A stretch of 5,723 nt of DNA. Source: Oscillospiraceae bacterium. GTDB taxonomy: Bacteria; Bacillota; Clostridia; Oscillospirales; Acutalibacteraceae. The notes under the pieces are model-generated. The model saw nothing but the letters and a program-made list of their open reading frames with translations. It did no database searches and was not told the origin of the DNA. The DNA lies in the NCBI GenBank assembly GCA_902795765.1, contig CADBMQ010000007.1, positions 1 to 5,723 on the forward strand, written 5' to 3'. Shown piece by piece: positions 1-5,560 of the stretch. The stretch's first letter is position 1. Each line of letters begins with the position of its first letter. The translations under genes and the position numbers were made by a program.

Positions 1-582
1 GTCGGCTCGAAACTTGCGTCGTCAGACTGTTCGCAAGTCACAGATGGTGCGGCAGTTGTTGTGTTGGCATCGGAAGATTATGTGATGAAAAAAGGTTTGA
101 AAAAGCCGATTGTAAAAGGCTTTGGACATAGAGTAGCGCCGATGCTTTTCGACAAAAAAATTGCCGAAAGCAAGGAAAACGAATATATTTTGCCGTGGAC
201 TTATAAAGCGTGTTGCGACGCTTATAAGAGAAGCGGATTGACAGTTGACGATATAGACGTTTTTGAAACTCACGACTGCTTTTCGTCAAGCGAGTTTGCA
301 GCGATTTCGGCATTCGGAATTACAAAGCCGGGCGAAGAAATTTCTGCGATTGAAAATGGCGTAATCGCATTTGACGGTGCGAAACCTATAAACCCGAGTG
401 GTGGTTTGATAGGTTGTGGACATCCTGTTGGAGCGTCTGGTGTTAGAATGTTCCTTGATTTGTACAAACAAGTTACTAATACGGCAGGTAATTATCAGGT
501 TAAAGACGCAAAAAATGCGATGATGCTTAATATAGGTGGAAGTGCAACAACAAATTATACATTCATTGTAGGACGTGAATAG
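1..582 (+). CDS. SCP2-type thiolase / acetyl-CoA acetyltransferase-like protein, C-terminal part (5' partial)
   Basis: The frame is open from base 1 to a TAG at 580-582 and gives 193 residues, roughly the C-terminal half of a thiolase of about 390-430 residues. Visible family marks are [10 protein letters not shown] near the left edge (codons 9-18), the HDCF motif (H91, D92, C93), and the strongest one, [17 protein letters not shown] from codon 131, with C139 and H141 in the CGHPxGxSG catalytic loop. The HDCF form points to the SCP2/non-specific lipid-transfer thiolase branch rather than classical PhaA/AtoB. The N-terminal half, with the nucleophilic cysteine, lies outside the window, so activity cannot be judged. 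Family members make or cleave 3-ketoacyl-CoA thioesters in the cytoplasm. The stop is 2 nt from the next ATG, so the two genes are probably co-transcribed. TCG, GCG and CCG codons match the glycosyltransferases downstream. The substrate is unknown; a role in making an acyl group for a surface polymer is only a guess. Confidence 0.88.
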   Translation, partial: VGSKLASSDCSQVTDGAAVVVLASEDYVMKKGLKKPIVKGFGHRVAPMLFDKKIAESKENEYILPWTYKACCDAYKRSGLTVDDIDVFETHDCFSSSEFAAISAFGITKPGEEISAIENGVIAFDGAKPINPSGGLIGCGHPVGASGVRMFLDLYKQVTNTAGNYQVKDAKNAMMLNIGGSATTNYTFIVGRE

Positions 583-584
583 TA

Positions 585-1409
585 ATGATAGATGTTGAGA
601 ATAAGTACGGCACAAAAGATGTTCAAGAATATCTTTTGCCGATACTGAAAGATTTAGATGCGTTGTGCAGAGAAAACGATATCAAATATAGTATGATGGG
701 CGGAGGATTGCTCGGCACTGTCCGACATAAAGGCTTTATCCCGTGGGACGATGACCTTGACTTGATTTTCGACCGTGAAAACTACGATAAATTTCTAAAA
801 GTCTGCGAAACAAAGTTGCCGGATGAATATATGGTGACAAACAGCATTTGGATTAAACGAATTACAAGAAAAGACAATCCGGGAAGAAAGACATACAAAT
901 TTAATGTTAATGCAGGCACAACATTTGGCACAGTCAAGGTTGTTCCGCACAACACTGACTTGAAAGAAGTTCTCGCTGGTTCACTTTACTACATTGACCT
1001 TGTTGCAACAGATATTGCTAATGTAAACAAAGTGACAACAACTCTTAAAGTAAACAACGTAAACAACTGGGAACAAGCAGGCATCACAGTTGCTGATGGC
1101 TTTGAAGTAACATCTGCAACAGAACCCGGCGACGCTGGTGAGCTTTATATCACAATCGAACGCAAGGGCGATGTAAAAGCAACAGGCGAAGCAGTTATCG
1201 CTTCTGTTCCGGTTCGTGCTTGGTATCCGCACAATGTTCTTGGTAAAGACTCTGCTTGGTTGATTGCAAACAACAGAATTTTCCCGATGGACATCAAAGT
1301 TGAGGTTAAAGCAGGTGCAATCGAATTTGTAAATGTACAGGATTATATTGGTGCATTCTCTGCAAACCAAATCCAAATTGATAACGGAAAGTATGTGTGC
1401 TCCTGGTAA
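585..1409 (+). CDS. Chimeric ORF: LicD-family N-terminal domain joined in frame to a surface-protein domain
   Basis: This 274-residue frame has two unrelated parts. Residues 1-101 are the start of a LicD/Fukutin-type nucleotidyltransferase-fold protein: a leading helix, GGGLLGTVRHKG at 39-50, the acidic WDDDLDL at 54-60 (metal-binding aspartates), and KRITRKDNPGR at 91-101. LicD proteins transfer phosphocholine or related groups from a CDP donor to surface glycans. From about residue 102 the sequence becomes a Thr/Val/Asn-rich beta-type domain (GSLYYIDLVATDI, VNNWEQAGITVADGFEV, AVIASVPVRAWYPHN, NRIFPMDIKVEVKAG) that I recall from secreted Ruminococcaceae surface proteins. No signal peptide precedes it and the LicD C-terminal half is absent. 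Codon use shifts at the join from TTG/TCG to CTT/TCT. A TAA at 1407-1409 ends the frame inside the domain's continuation, which resumes in another frame. The ATG at 585 has only a weak AGGA at 570-573, 11 nt upstream, and may rely on coupling to the thiolase. A functional fusion is unlikely; recombination or misassembly fits better. Confidence 0.75.
   Translation: MIDVENKYGTKDVQEYLLPILKDLDALCRENDIKYSMMGGGLLGTVRHKGFIPWDDDLDLIFDRENYDKFLKVCETKLPDEYMVTNSIWIKRITRKDNPGRKTYKFNVNAGTTFGTVKVVPHNTDLKEVLAGSLYYIDLVATDIANVNKVTTTLKVNNVNNWEQAGITVADGFEVTSATEPGDAGELYITIERKGDVKATGEAVIASVPVRAWYPHNVLGKDSAWLIANNRIFPMDIKVEVKAGAIEFVNVQDYIGAFSANQIQIDNGKYVCSW
885..905 (+). other. Junction between LicD-type and surface-protein-type sequence
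   Basis: Protein content changes here from LicD (ending KRITRKDNPGR) to the surface-protein domain (FNVNAGTTFGTV onward). Upstream codons resemble the thiolase and glycosyltransferase genes; downstream, Ser is TCT/AGC/TCA with no TCG, Leu is mostly CTT, and Asn is mostly AAC. The exact base cannot be fixed without intact homologues of both partners. No target-site duplication, inverted repeat or transposase sits at the join. Confidence 0.6.
1392..1409 (+). other. Frameshift site between the two halves of the surface protein
   Basis: The upstream half is read in the frame of 585 and stops at TAA 1407-1409; the downstream half is read in the frame of 1393. The move needs one base skipped or two regained. 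The short dinucleotide run GTGTG at 1395-1399 is the best place for a 2-nt slip. There is no heptameric slippery sequence or obvious downstream pseudoknot, so programmed frameshifting is not supported. Confidence 0.6.
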
Positions 1410-1509
1410 AATCGGTGTTATCATCGGTAAGGAAAGCGGCACAGGCAAAACAACATTGCATAACCACAAAGCAACTGCAGTAGCAGACAAAAAGGCTACA
1501 TGTACAGAA

Positions 1510-1713
1510 GACGGTAAGATGGTTATGCTCAACGGCTTCCACAATGGTTTCTACTATGAGAACAACGTAATTATGTATGGTAAGGGTCTCGTTAAGGTTG
1601 ACGGCGACTACTACTACATCAATATGAGCGGTAAAGCATTTGTTGGCTCTGTTGGCGTAACAGCAGAAAAGACAAACGGTCTTATGGCTCCCGGTAAGTA
1701 CACATTCGGTGTT
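1510..1713 (+). repeat. Tandem protein-coding repeat, copy 1 (204 nt / 68 aa)
   Basis: It encodes DGKMVMLNGFHNGFYYENNV through PGKYTFGV. By residue count it matches copy 2 at 52 of 68 positions with no gaps. Bases 1561-1587 are identical to 1765-1791 (27 nt), and 1510-1523 are identical to 1714-1727 (14 nt). It contains a YYxN...GKAFVG core similar in spacing to cell-wall-binding repeats. Confidence 0.9.
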
Positions 1714-1917
1714 GACGGTAAGATGGTAATTCTTAACGGCTTTAAGAATGGCTTCTACTATGAAAACAACGTAATTATGTATGGTAAGGGTACTGTTAAA
1801 GTAGAAGGCGATATTTACTACATCAATAAGAGCGGTAAAGCTTATGTTGGTATGGTATCAATCACTGCTGAAAAAGCAAATGGTATTTTGACTCCTGGTA
1901 AGTACGAATTCGGTGCT
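1714..1917 (+). repeat. Tandem protein-coding repeat, copy 2 (204 nt / 68 aa)
   Basis: It encodes DGKMVILNGFKNGFYYENNV through PGKYEFGA. It lies exactly 204 nt after copy 1. Differences from copy 1 are mostly conservative (M/I, D/E, F/Y, V/I), which indicates an old duplication under protein-level selection rather than a recent one. Confidence 0.9.
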
Positions 1918-1944
1918 GATGGTAAATTGGTACTCGATAAATAA
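1918..1944 (+). repeat. Truncated third repeat copy ending the surface protein
   Basis: DGKLVLDK followed by TAA aligns with the first residues of copies 1 and 2 (DGKMVMLN, DGKMVILN). Ending on the first strand of a further repeat is common for repeat-type wall-binding domains and suggests the natural C-terminus of the surface protein is intact. Confidence 0.7.
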
Positions 1945-1965
1945 TTGATTTTTTGATAAATCAAT

Positions 1966-1990
1966 GCCCGACTGATTTTTTCAGTCGGGT
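1966..1990 (+). terminator. Hairpin terminator after the surface-protein tail
   Basis: CCCGACTGA (1967-1975), loop TTTTT, TCAGTCGGG (1981-1989) form a perfect 9-bp GC-rich stem, extendable by a G-U pair (1966/1990). The downstream run is only TTGTCG, so the U-tract is poor. A weaker AT hairpin, ATTGATT 1944-1950 with AATCAAT 1959-1965, precedes it and overlaps the stop codon. The placement right after a stop codon supports a rho-independent terminator isolating this gene from the next operon. Confidence 0.7.
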
Positions 1991-2090
1991 TGTCGCACTT
2001 AATTCAAAGCCTCCACGTGGCGTGCGACGGACAACGAGTTTTCTCGGCTGATTTGAATATTTAATTTGCGTTAAAACAGAAGAATTTTAT
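1991..2090 (+). promoter_or_regulatory. Non-coding leader with nested inverted repeats upstream of the glycosyltransferase operon
   Basis: No gene is visible here. Pairings by eye are GTCGCAC 1992-1998 with GTGCGAC 2022-2028, CACG 2014-2017 with CGTG 2021-2024, the palindrome CCACGTGG 2013-2020, CGAG-TTTT-CTCG 2035-2046, and ATTCAAA 2002-2008 with TTTGAAT 2052-2058. The 1992/2028 and 2002/2058 pairings cross, so they would exclude each other or form a pseudoknot. No promoter with good -35 and -10 boxes stands out; TATTTAAT at 2058-2065 is a possible -10. A structured mRNA leader controlling the operon is possible but not matched to any RNA family I know. Confidence 0.4.
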
Positions 2091-2095
2091 AGGAG
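2091..2095 (+). promoter_or_regulatory. Ribosome binding site deciding the GTG start at 2102
   Basis: AGGAG lies 6 nt before GTG 2102, and the following MNVLFLTLGK is a typical first beta strand of a GT-B glycosyltransferase. No better ATG is nearby. Confidence 0.85.
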
Positions 2096-2101
2096 AATTT
2101 T

Positions 2102-3313
2102 GTGAACGTATTATTTTTGACATTAGGAAAAGTTAATTCAATTCATGAACCCGGAATATATAATGATTTGCTTTGCGAGTTTGCCGAAAACGGTCATAAA
2201 GTATATATCGTATCGCCGGTTGAAAAGCGTGAAAATAAAAAGACAGAGCTTTGTGTTGAAGACGGTGTAACCATTCTCCATCAAGAGATTGACAATATCC
2301 AAAAGGTAAATAATATAATAAAAAAAGGTATAGCGACTGTGACAGTCGGCTCGAAGTTTAAGTCGGGAATAAAAAAATACTTTTCAAATGTTAAGTTTGA
2401 CTTGGTGTTGTATGCAACGCCACCGATAACTTTTTTGGGAGTTGTTAGGTATCTTAAAAAAAGGAATAACGCATTTTGTTATCTTATGCTTAAAGATATT
2501 TTCCCGCAAAATTCCGTTGACCTTGGAATGATGTCCAAAAGCGGTGTTGGTGGACAAATATACAACTATTTTCGCCGAAAAGAGATTAAGCTATATGAAA
2601 TTTCGGACGAGATTGGTTGTATGTCGCCGAAGAATGTTGAATATGTGTTGAATCATAATAAAATAGATTCTAAAAAAGTCGAGTTGTCGCCTAATAGCAT
2701 CAGACCGAAGGATTTATCAATTGACGAGAATATGCGCCTTAAAATGCGTCAAAAATATGGTATTCCGACCGATAAAACCGTGTTTGTGTATGGCGGTAAT
2801 TTGGGCAAACCGCAGGGGGTTGACTTTATAATCGACTGCCTTAAAAAGCAGTATTCCGATGAAGTTTTCTTTTTCATTGTCGGAAACGGAACCGAATATA
2901 ATAAATTAAATGAATTTTTCAAAAAGCAAAGCCCCAAAAATGCGATGCTTATGGAAAAATTGCCCCGTGAGGAGTATGATAGTTTGGTATCTGCGTGTGA
3001 TGTCGGACTCATTTTCCTCGATAAAAGATTTACAATCCCGAACTATCCGAGCAGACTGCTCGCTTATTTACAAGCAAAATTGCCCGTACTTGCCTGTACC
3101 GATGTCAATTCCGATATTGGACAAACCATCACCGAAAACGGTTTTGGTTGGTGGTGTGAAAGCAAGAACGCCGATGATTTTGTGAAAACAGTTGCAACTG
3201 CGACAAAAACCGATTTGAAGCAATACGGAAAAATCGGATATGATTATTTAGTTGACAACTTTAATACAGCGAAGCAATATGAAACGATTATGTCGGCAGT
3301 TGGAGGAAAATGA
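2102..3313 (+). CDS. Glycosyltransferase, GT4-like (WbuB-type GT-B fold)
   Basis: This 403-residue protein has the usual length for a GT-B transferase that moves a sugar from a nucleotide donor onto a lipid-linked glycan at the inner face of the membrane. The N-terminal Rossmann domain begins MNVLFLTLGK; DLVLYATPPITFLG (100-113) and YLMLKDIFPQNSVDLGMM (127-144) are characteristic of the WbuB-like branch, and CMSPKN (173-178) starts the inter-domain region. The C-terminal donor domain shows VFVYGGNLGKPQGVDFII (227-244), FFIVGNGTE (257-265) and FTIPNYPSRLLAYLQAKLPV (310-329). The usual E-x7-E pair is not present: the position of the second Glu is Ala321 in LLAY and the first would be Pro313. 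I believe related family members also vary here, so this need not mean loss of function. The start is GTG with AGGAG 6 nt upstream. The TGA at 3311-3313 overlaps the next gene's start, implying translational coupling. Donor sugar cannot be told from sequence. Confidence 0.88.
   Translation: MNVLFLTLGKVNSIHEPGIYNDLLCEFAENGHKVYIVSPVEKRENKKTELCVEDGVTILHQEIDNIQKVNNIIKKGIATVTVGSKFKSGIKKYFSNVKFDLVLYATPPITFLGVVRYLKKRNNAFCYLMLKDIFPQNSVDLGMMSKSGVGGQIYNYFRRKEIKLYEISDEIGCMSPKNVEYVLNHNKIDSKKVELSPNSIRPKDLSIDENMRLKMRQKYGIPTDKTVFVYGGNLGKPQGVDFIIDCLKKQYSDEVFFFIVGNGTEYNKLNEFFKKQSPKNAMLMEKLPREEYDSLVSACDVGLIFLDKRFTIPNYPSRLLAYLQAKLPVLACTDVNSDIGQTITENGFGWWCESKNADDFVKTVATATKTDLKQYGKIGYDYLVDNFNTAKQYETIMSAVGGK
3302..3306 (+). 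promoter_or_regulatory. Ribosome binding site deciding the start of the second glycosyltransferase
   Basis: GGAGG lies 3 nt before ATG 3310 and 6 nt before ATG 3313. The 5-6 nt spacing seen at the other genes of the operon favours 3313. Confidence 0.7.
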
Positions 3314-4428
3314 TGAAATTATTACTTATAAATGCAGTGTGCGGAATTCGTTCGACAGGTCGAATTTGTGTCGATATTGCCGAGCAATATGAAAAAGACG
3401 GCTATGATGTTAAAATCGCATATGGCAGAGAGAATGTCCCGAAGCAGTATGAAAAATATGCCGTTAAAATTGGTGGGAATGCCGATGTTTATGCTCACGC
3501 ATTGGGGCATAAACTGTTCGATAATCGAGGAGCGTATAGCAAAAGTGCGACAAAAAAGTTCCTTGAATGGGCAGACGAATTTGACCCAGATATTTTGTGG
3601 CTTCATAATTTGCACGATTTTTATATCAATATCAAGCTTTTGTTTGGTTGGATAAAAAGCCGACCGAATATGCAGGTTAAATGGACTCAACACGACTGTT
3701 GGGCGTTTACAGGCGGATGCTATCACTATCAAATTTCAAAGTGCAATAAATGGCAGAGCAAATGTGATTCTTGCCCGAAAGTAAGCTCTTCAAGAGGCAT
3801 TTTTCTTAAAACAAAAAAGAATTTTGAGTTAAAGAAAAAATTGTTCTGCGGAATTAAGAATATGACTTTGATAACACCGTCATACTGGCTCAGGGAAGAA
3901 GTTCAAAAAAGCTTTTTGAAGGAATATCCGATAGAAGTTGTGCATAACAAAATCGACTTAAATGTTTTCAAGCCAACAGAAGGAGATTTTCGCAAAAGAT
4001 ACGGACTCGAAGGCAAGACAATAATTTTGGGCGTTGCGTCTGCGTGGAGCAAGGAAAAAGGTCTTGATGATTTTATTAAACTGTCAACTATGCTTGACGA
4101 CGGCAAAAAAATCGTGCTTGTCGGACTAAAAAAAGAGCAGATGAAAAATGTTCCCGAAAGCATATTGGTTATCCCGAGAACGAACAACGCAAAAGAACTT
4201 GCCGAGATTTACACAACATCGGACGTGTTTTTGAATTTGACATACGAAGATACATACCCGACAGTCAATCTCGAAGCACAAGCGTGTGGAACTCCTGTGA
4301 TTACATATAAAACGGGTGGTAGTCCCGAAAGTGTGCCGACAGAAAATGTTGTCGAGTGCGGTAACTTGGAAGAAATAGTTGAAAAATTGAAAAGTATTAA
4401 GATTTTAAAGGTTAATACCGATTTTTAG
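3313..4428 (+). CDS. Glycosyltransferase, GT4-like, colanic-acid-type (WcaC-like) with cysteine cluster
   Basis: From ATG 3313 this gives 371 residues (372 from the alternative ATG 3310); 3313 is chosen because its GGAGG spacing is 6 nt. The start shares one base with the previous stop (TGATG). The N-terminal domain has INAVCGIRSTGRICVDIA (6-23) and the HNLHDFYIN segment (98-106). The family hallmark is HDCWAFTGGCYHYQ and what follows, giving C129, C136, C144, C151 and C154, which could be a metal site or disulphide set. The donor domain has LGVASAWSKEKGLDDFI (239-255) and EDTYPTVNLEAQACGTPVIT (312-331), where the E-x7-E position is D313-x7-E321. The protein ends soon after GNLEEIVEKLKSIK. 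I would expect a further helix that packs back on the N-terminal domain (roughly 30 residues), so the C-terminus looks short. It likely adds one sugar of the repeat unit in the cytoplasm; donor and acceptor are unknown. Confidence 0.87.
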   Translation: MKLLLINAVCGIRSTGRICVDIAEQYEKDGYDVKIAYGRENVPKQYEKYAVKIGGNADVYAHALGHKLFDNRGAYSKSATKKFLEWADEFDPDILWLHNLHDFYINIKLLFGWIKSRPNMQVKWTQHDCWAFTGGCYHYQISKCNKWQSKCDSCPKVSSSRGIFLKTKKNFELKKKLFCGIKNMTLITPSYWLREEVQKSFLKEYPIEVVHNKIDLNVFKPTEGDFRKRYGLEGKTIILGVASAWSKEKGLDDFIKLSTMLDDGKKIVLVGLKKEQMKNVPESILVIPRTNNAKELAEIYTTSDVFLNLTYEDTYPTVNLEAQACGTPVITYKTGGSPESVPTENVVECGNLEEIVEKLKSIKILKVNTDF

Positions 4429-4432
4429 GTGG
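4427..4432 (+). promoter_or_regulatory. Ribosome binding site deciding the ATG start at 4438
   Basis: AGGTGG lies 5 nt before ATG 4438. An in-frame GTG at 4429 lies inside this site and cannot be the start if AGGTGG is the ribosome binding site. Confidence 0.75.
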
Positions 4433-4437
4433 CATAT

Positions 4438-5550
4438 ATGAAAAAAGTATTATTTATAACGAATATTCCGTCACCGTACAGAGTACAATTTTTTAATGAA
4501 CTTGGAAAAAAGACGGAGCTTACAGTACTGTTTGAAAAGTCTTTTTCGAATGAGCGTGATGATTCTTGGAAAAACTATCGTTTTGATAATTTCAACGGAA
4601 TTATTATGAAAGGAATTGACCGCTCGACAGATAGCGCTTTTTGTCCGCAAATTTGCAAATATATAAGCCGAAAATACGACTTTATCATAGTATCGAACAT
4701 CTCTACACCGACAGGTATTTTGGCGGTTAATTATATGCGCCTTATGAAAATCGAGTACTATGTTGAAGGTGATGGCGGATACCCGAAAAGCGGTAAAGGC
4801 ATTAAAGAAAAGATTAAACATTTCATCATTTCAGGCGCAAAAGGTTGTTTTAGTACGGGCAAAACTCACGATGAATACTATTTGACCTACGGAGCGAAAA
4901 AGGAGAATATCTATCGCTATCCGTTTTCATCGGTTAAGAGAGAGTCGTTTATAACTCGCAATTTTGATGATGTTGACACCATACTTGAAAACAAAAAAAT
5001 CTGCAAGCAAAATCTTGATATAAAAGAAGAAAAGATGATTTTGACTATCGGTCAGTTCATCGAAAGAAAAGGCTTCGATGTTTTGTTGAAGGCAGTGAAA
5101 TTATTGCCCGAAAATGTGGGTGTTTATTTTGTCGGAGGTGTTCCGACAGACGAATATAAAGAGCTGGCGAAAGGTCTTGAAAACGTTCATTTTGTCGGAT
5201 TTAAAAAGCCGACTGAGCTGTCCGAATACTATAAATCAGCAGATGTTTTTGTTTTGCCGACACGAGAGGATATATGGGGGCTTGTTGTTAATGAGGCACT
5301 TTCATTTGCGCTGCCTGTTGTAACAACCGATAAGTGTATTGCGGGATGTGAGCTGATAAAAGTTGGCAAAAACGGATATATCGTGCCTGTTGAAAATGCG
5401 GAAGAATTAGCCGAAAAGACCAAAAAGATTTTGGATATTACGGCTTGTGATGAATACAAAAAAATGGCGACTGCTTGTCTTGAAATAGCAGACGAATATA
5501 CCATCGAGGGTATGGTTGAAAGACATCTTGAAATTATAGATGCGAAGTAA
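4438..5550 (+). CDS. Glycosyltransferase, GT4 family
   Basis: This 370-residue GT-B transferase starts at ATG 4438, where MKKVLFITNIPSPYRVQFFN is a classic GT4 opening (the IPSPYR loop contacts the acceptor side). The GTG at 4429 is rejected because it sits in the ribosome binding site. A glycine-rich EGDGGYPKSGKG lies at 110-121. The donor domain shows ILTIGQFIERKGFDVLLKAV (201-220), VYFVGGVPTDEY (229-240), FVGFKKPTELSEYYKSADVF (252-271) and PTREDIWGLVVNEALS (274-289), with D278-x7-E286 taking the E-x7-E place, then GKNGYIVP (310-317). The C-terminal helix and YTIEGMVERHLEII look complete, unlike the preceding gene. The product would add a sugar to a lipid-linked intermediate in the cytoplasm. 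It follows the previous stop by 9 nt and precedes the next start by 10 nt, so it belongs to the same operon. Donor sugar is unassigned. Confidence 0.9.
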   Translation: MKKVLFITNIPSPYRVQFFNELGKKTELTVLFEKSFSNERDDSWKNYRFDNFNGIIMKGIDRSTDSAFCPQICKYISRKYDFIIVSNISTPTGILAVNYMRLMKIEYYVEGDGGYPKSGKGIKEKIKHFIISGAKGCFSTGKTHDEYYLTYGAKKENIYRYPFSSVKRESFITRNFDDVDTILENKKICKQNLDIKEEKMILTIGQFIERKGFDVLLKAVKLLPENVGVYFVGGVPTDEYKELAKGLENVHFVGFKKPTELSEYYKSADVFVLPTREDIWGLVVNEALSFALPVVTTDKCIAGCELIKVGKNGYIVPVENAEELAEKTKKILDITACDEYKKMATACLEIADEYTIEGMVERHLEIIDAK

Positions 5551-5555
5551 AGGGG
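5551..5555 (+). promoter_or_regulatory. Ribosome binding site of the last, partial gene
   Basis: AGGGG directly after the TAA of the third glycosyltransferase, 5 nt before ATG 5561. It supports a real gene start despite the short length visible. Confidence 0.7.
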
Positions 5556-5560
5556 TTAGT

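Larger units (their letters stand above)
1393..1944 (+). pseudogene. Frameshifted C-terminal part of a surface protein with cell-wall-binding-like repeats
   Basis: This frame continues the surface domain of the preceding ORF after a frame change at about 1392-1409 and ends at TAA 1942-1944. It reads CAPGKIGVIIGKESGTGK, then HNHKATAVADKKATCTEDG, a linker of the H-x-H...ATCTE(D/N)G type that I recall in Clostridia surface proteins, then two 68-residue repeats and nine residues of a third ending LVLDK. The repeats have Gly/aromatic spacing (NGFYYENNV, KVDGDYYYINMSGKAFVG) resembling choline-/cell-wall-binding modules, though without the usual tryptophans. Their likely role is holding an exported protein to the cell wall. 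The in-frame ATG at 1393 has no convincing ribosome binding site and no signal peptide follows, so this piece is probably not a gene on its own. A 2-nt loss in the GTGTG run at 1395-1399, or a 1-nt gain nearby, would explain the break: restoring GT gives a smooth GKYVCAPGKIGV. Confidence 0.65.

Noticed and set aside
1..11. 11-base match GTCGGCTCGAA also present at 2345-2355
   Set aside because: Both copies encode VGSK in the same codon style, in unrelated proteins. It is too short and too easily explained by chance to be a repeat or attachment site.
1392..1409. Programmed ribosomal frameshift
   Set aside because: No slippery heptamer, no strong stimulatory hairpin or pseudoknot immediately downstream, and no conserved product family that uses one.
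1420..1450. P-loop-like stretch GKESGTGKTT in the surface-protein tail
   Set aside because: The residue five before GKT is Lys, not Gly, no ATPase motifs follow, and the surrounding sequence is surface-protein linker. The resemblance is chance.
981..1544. Long antisense open frame opposite the surface-protein region
   Set aside because: Its translation is Cys/Phe-rich with no recognisable motif, no ribosome binding site was seen, and the + strand frames carry coherent protein repeats. It is a shadow.
885..2101. Transposon or insertion sequence carrying the surface-protein segment
   Set aside because: No transposase, no terminal inverted repeats or target duplication around the join or the intergenic region, and the missing LicD half does not reappear downstream.
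1991..2101. Known riboswitch in the leader
   Set aside because: No recognisable conserved core of a common class (for example c-di-GMP, SAM, TPP or FMN) could be found in about 100 bases; only generic inverted repeats are visible.
4429..4437. GTG at 4429 as the start of the third glycosyltransferase
   Set aside because: It lies inside the AGGTGG ribosome binding site that serves ATG 4438, and the family opening motif begins at that ATG.
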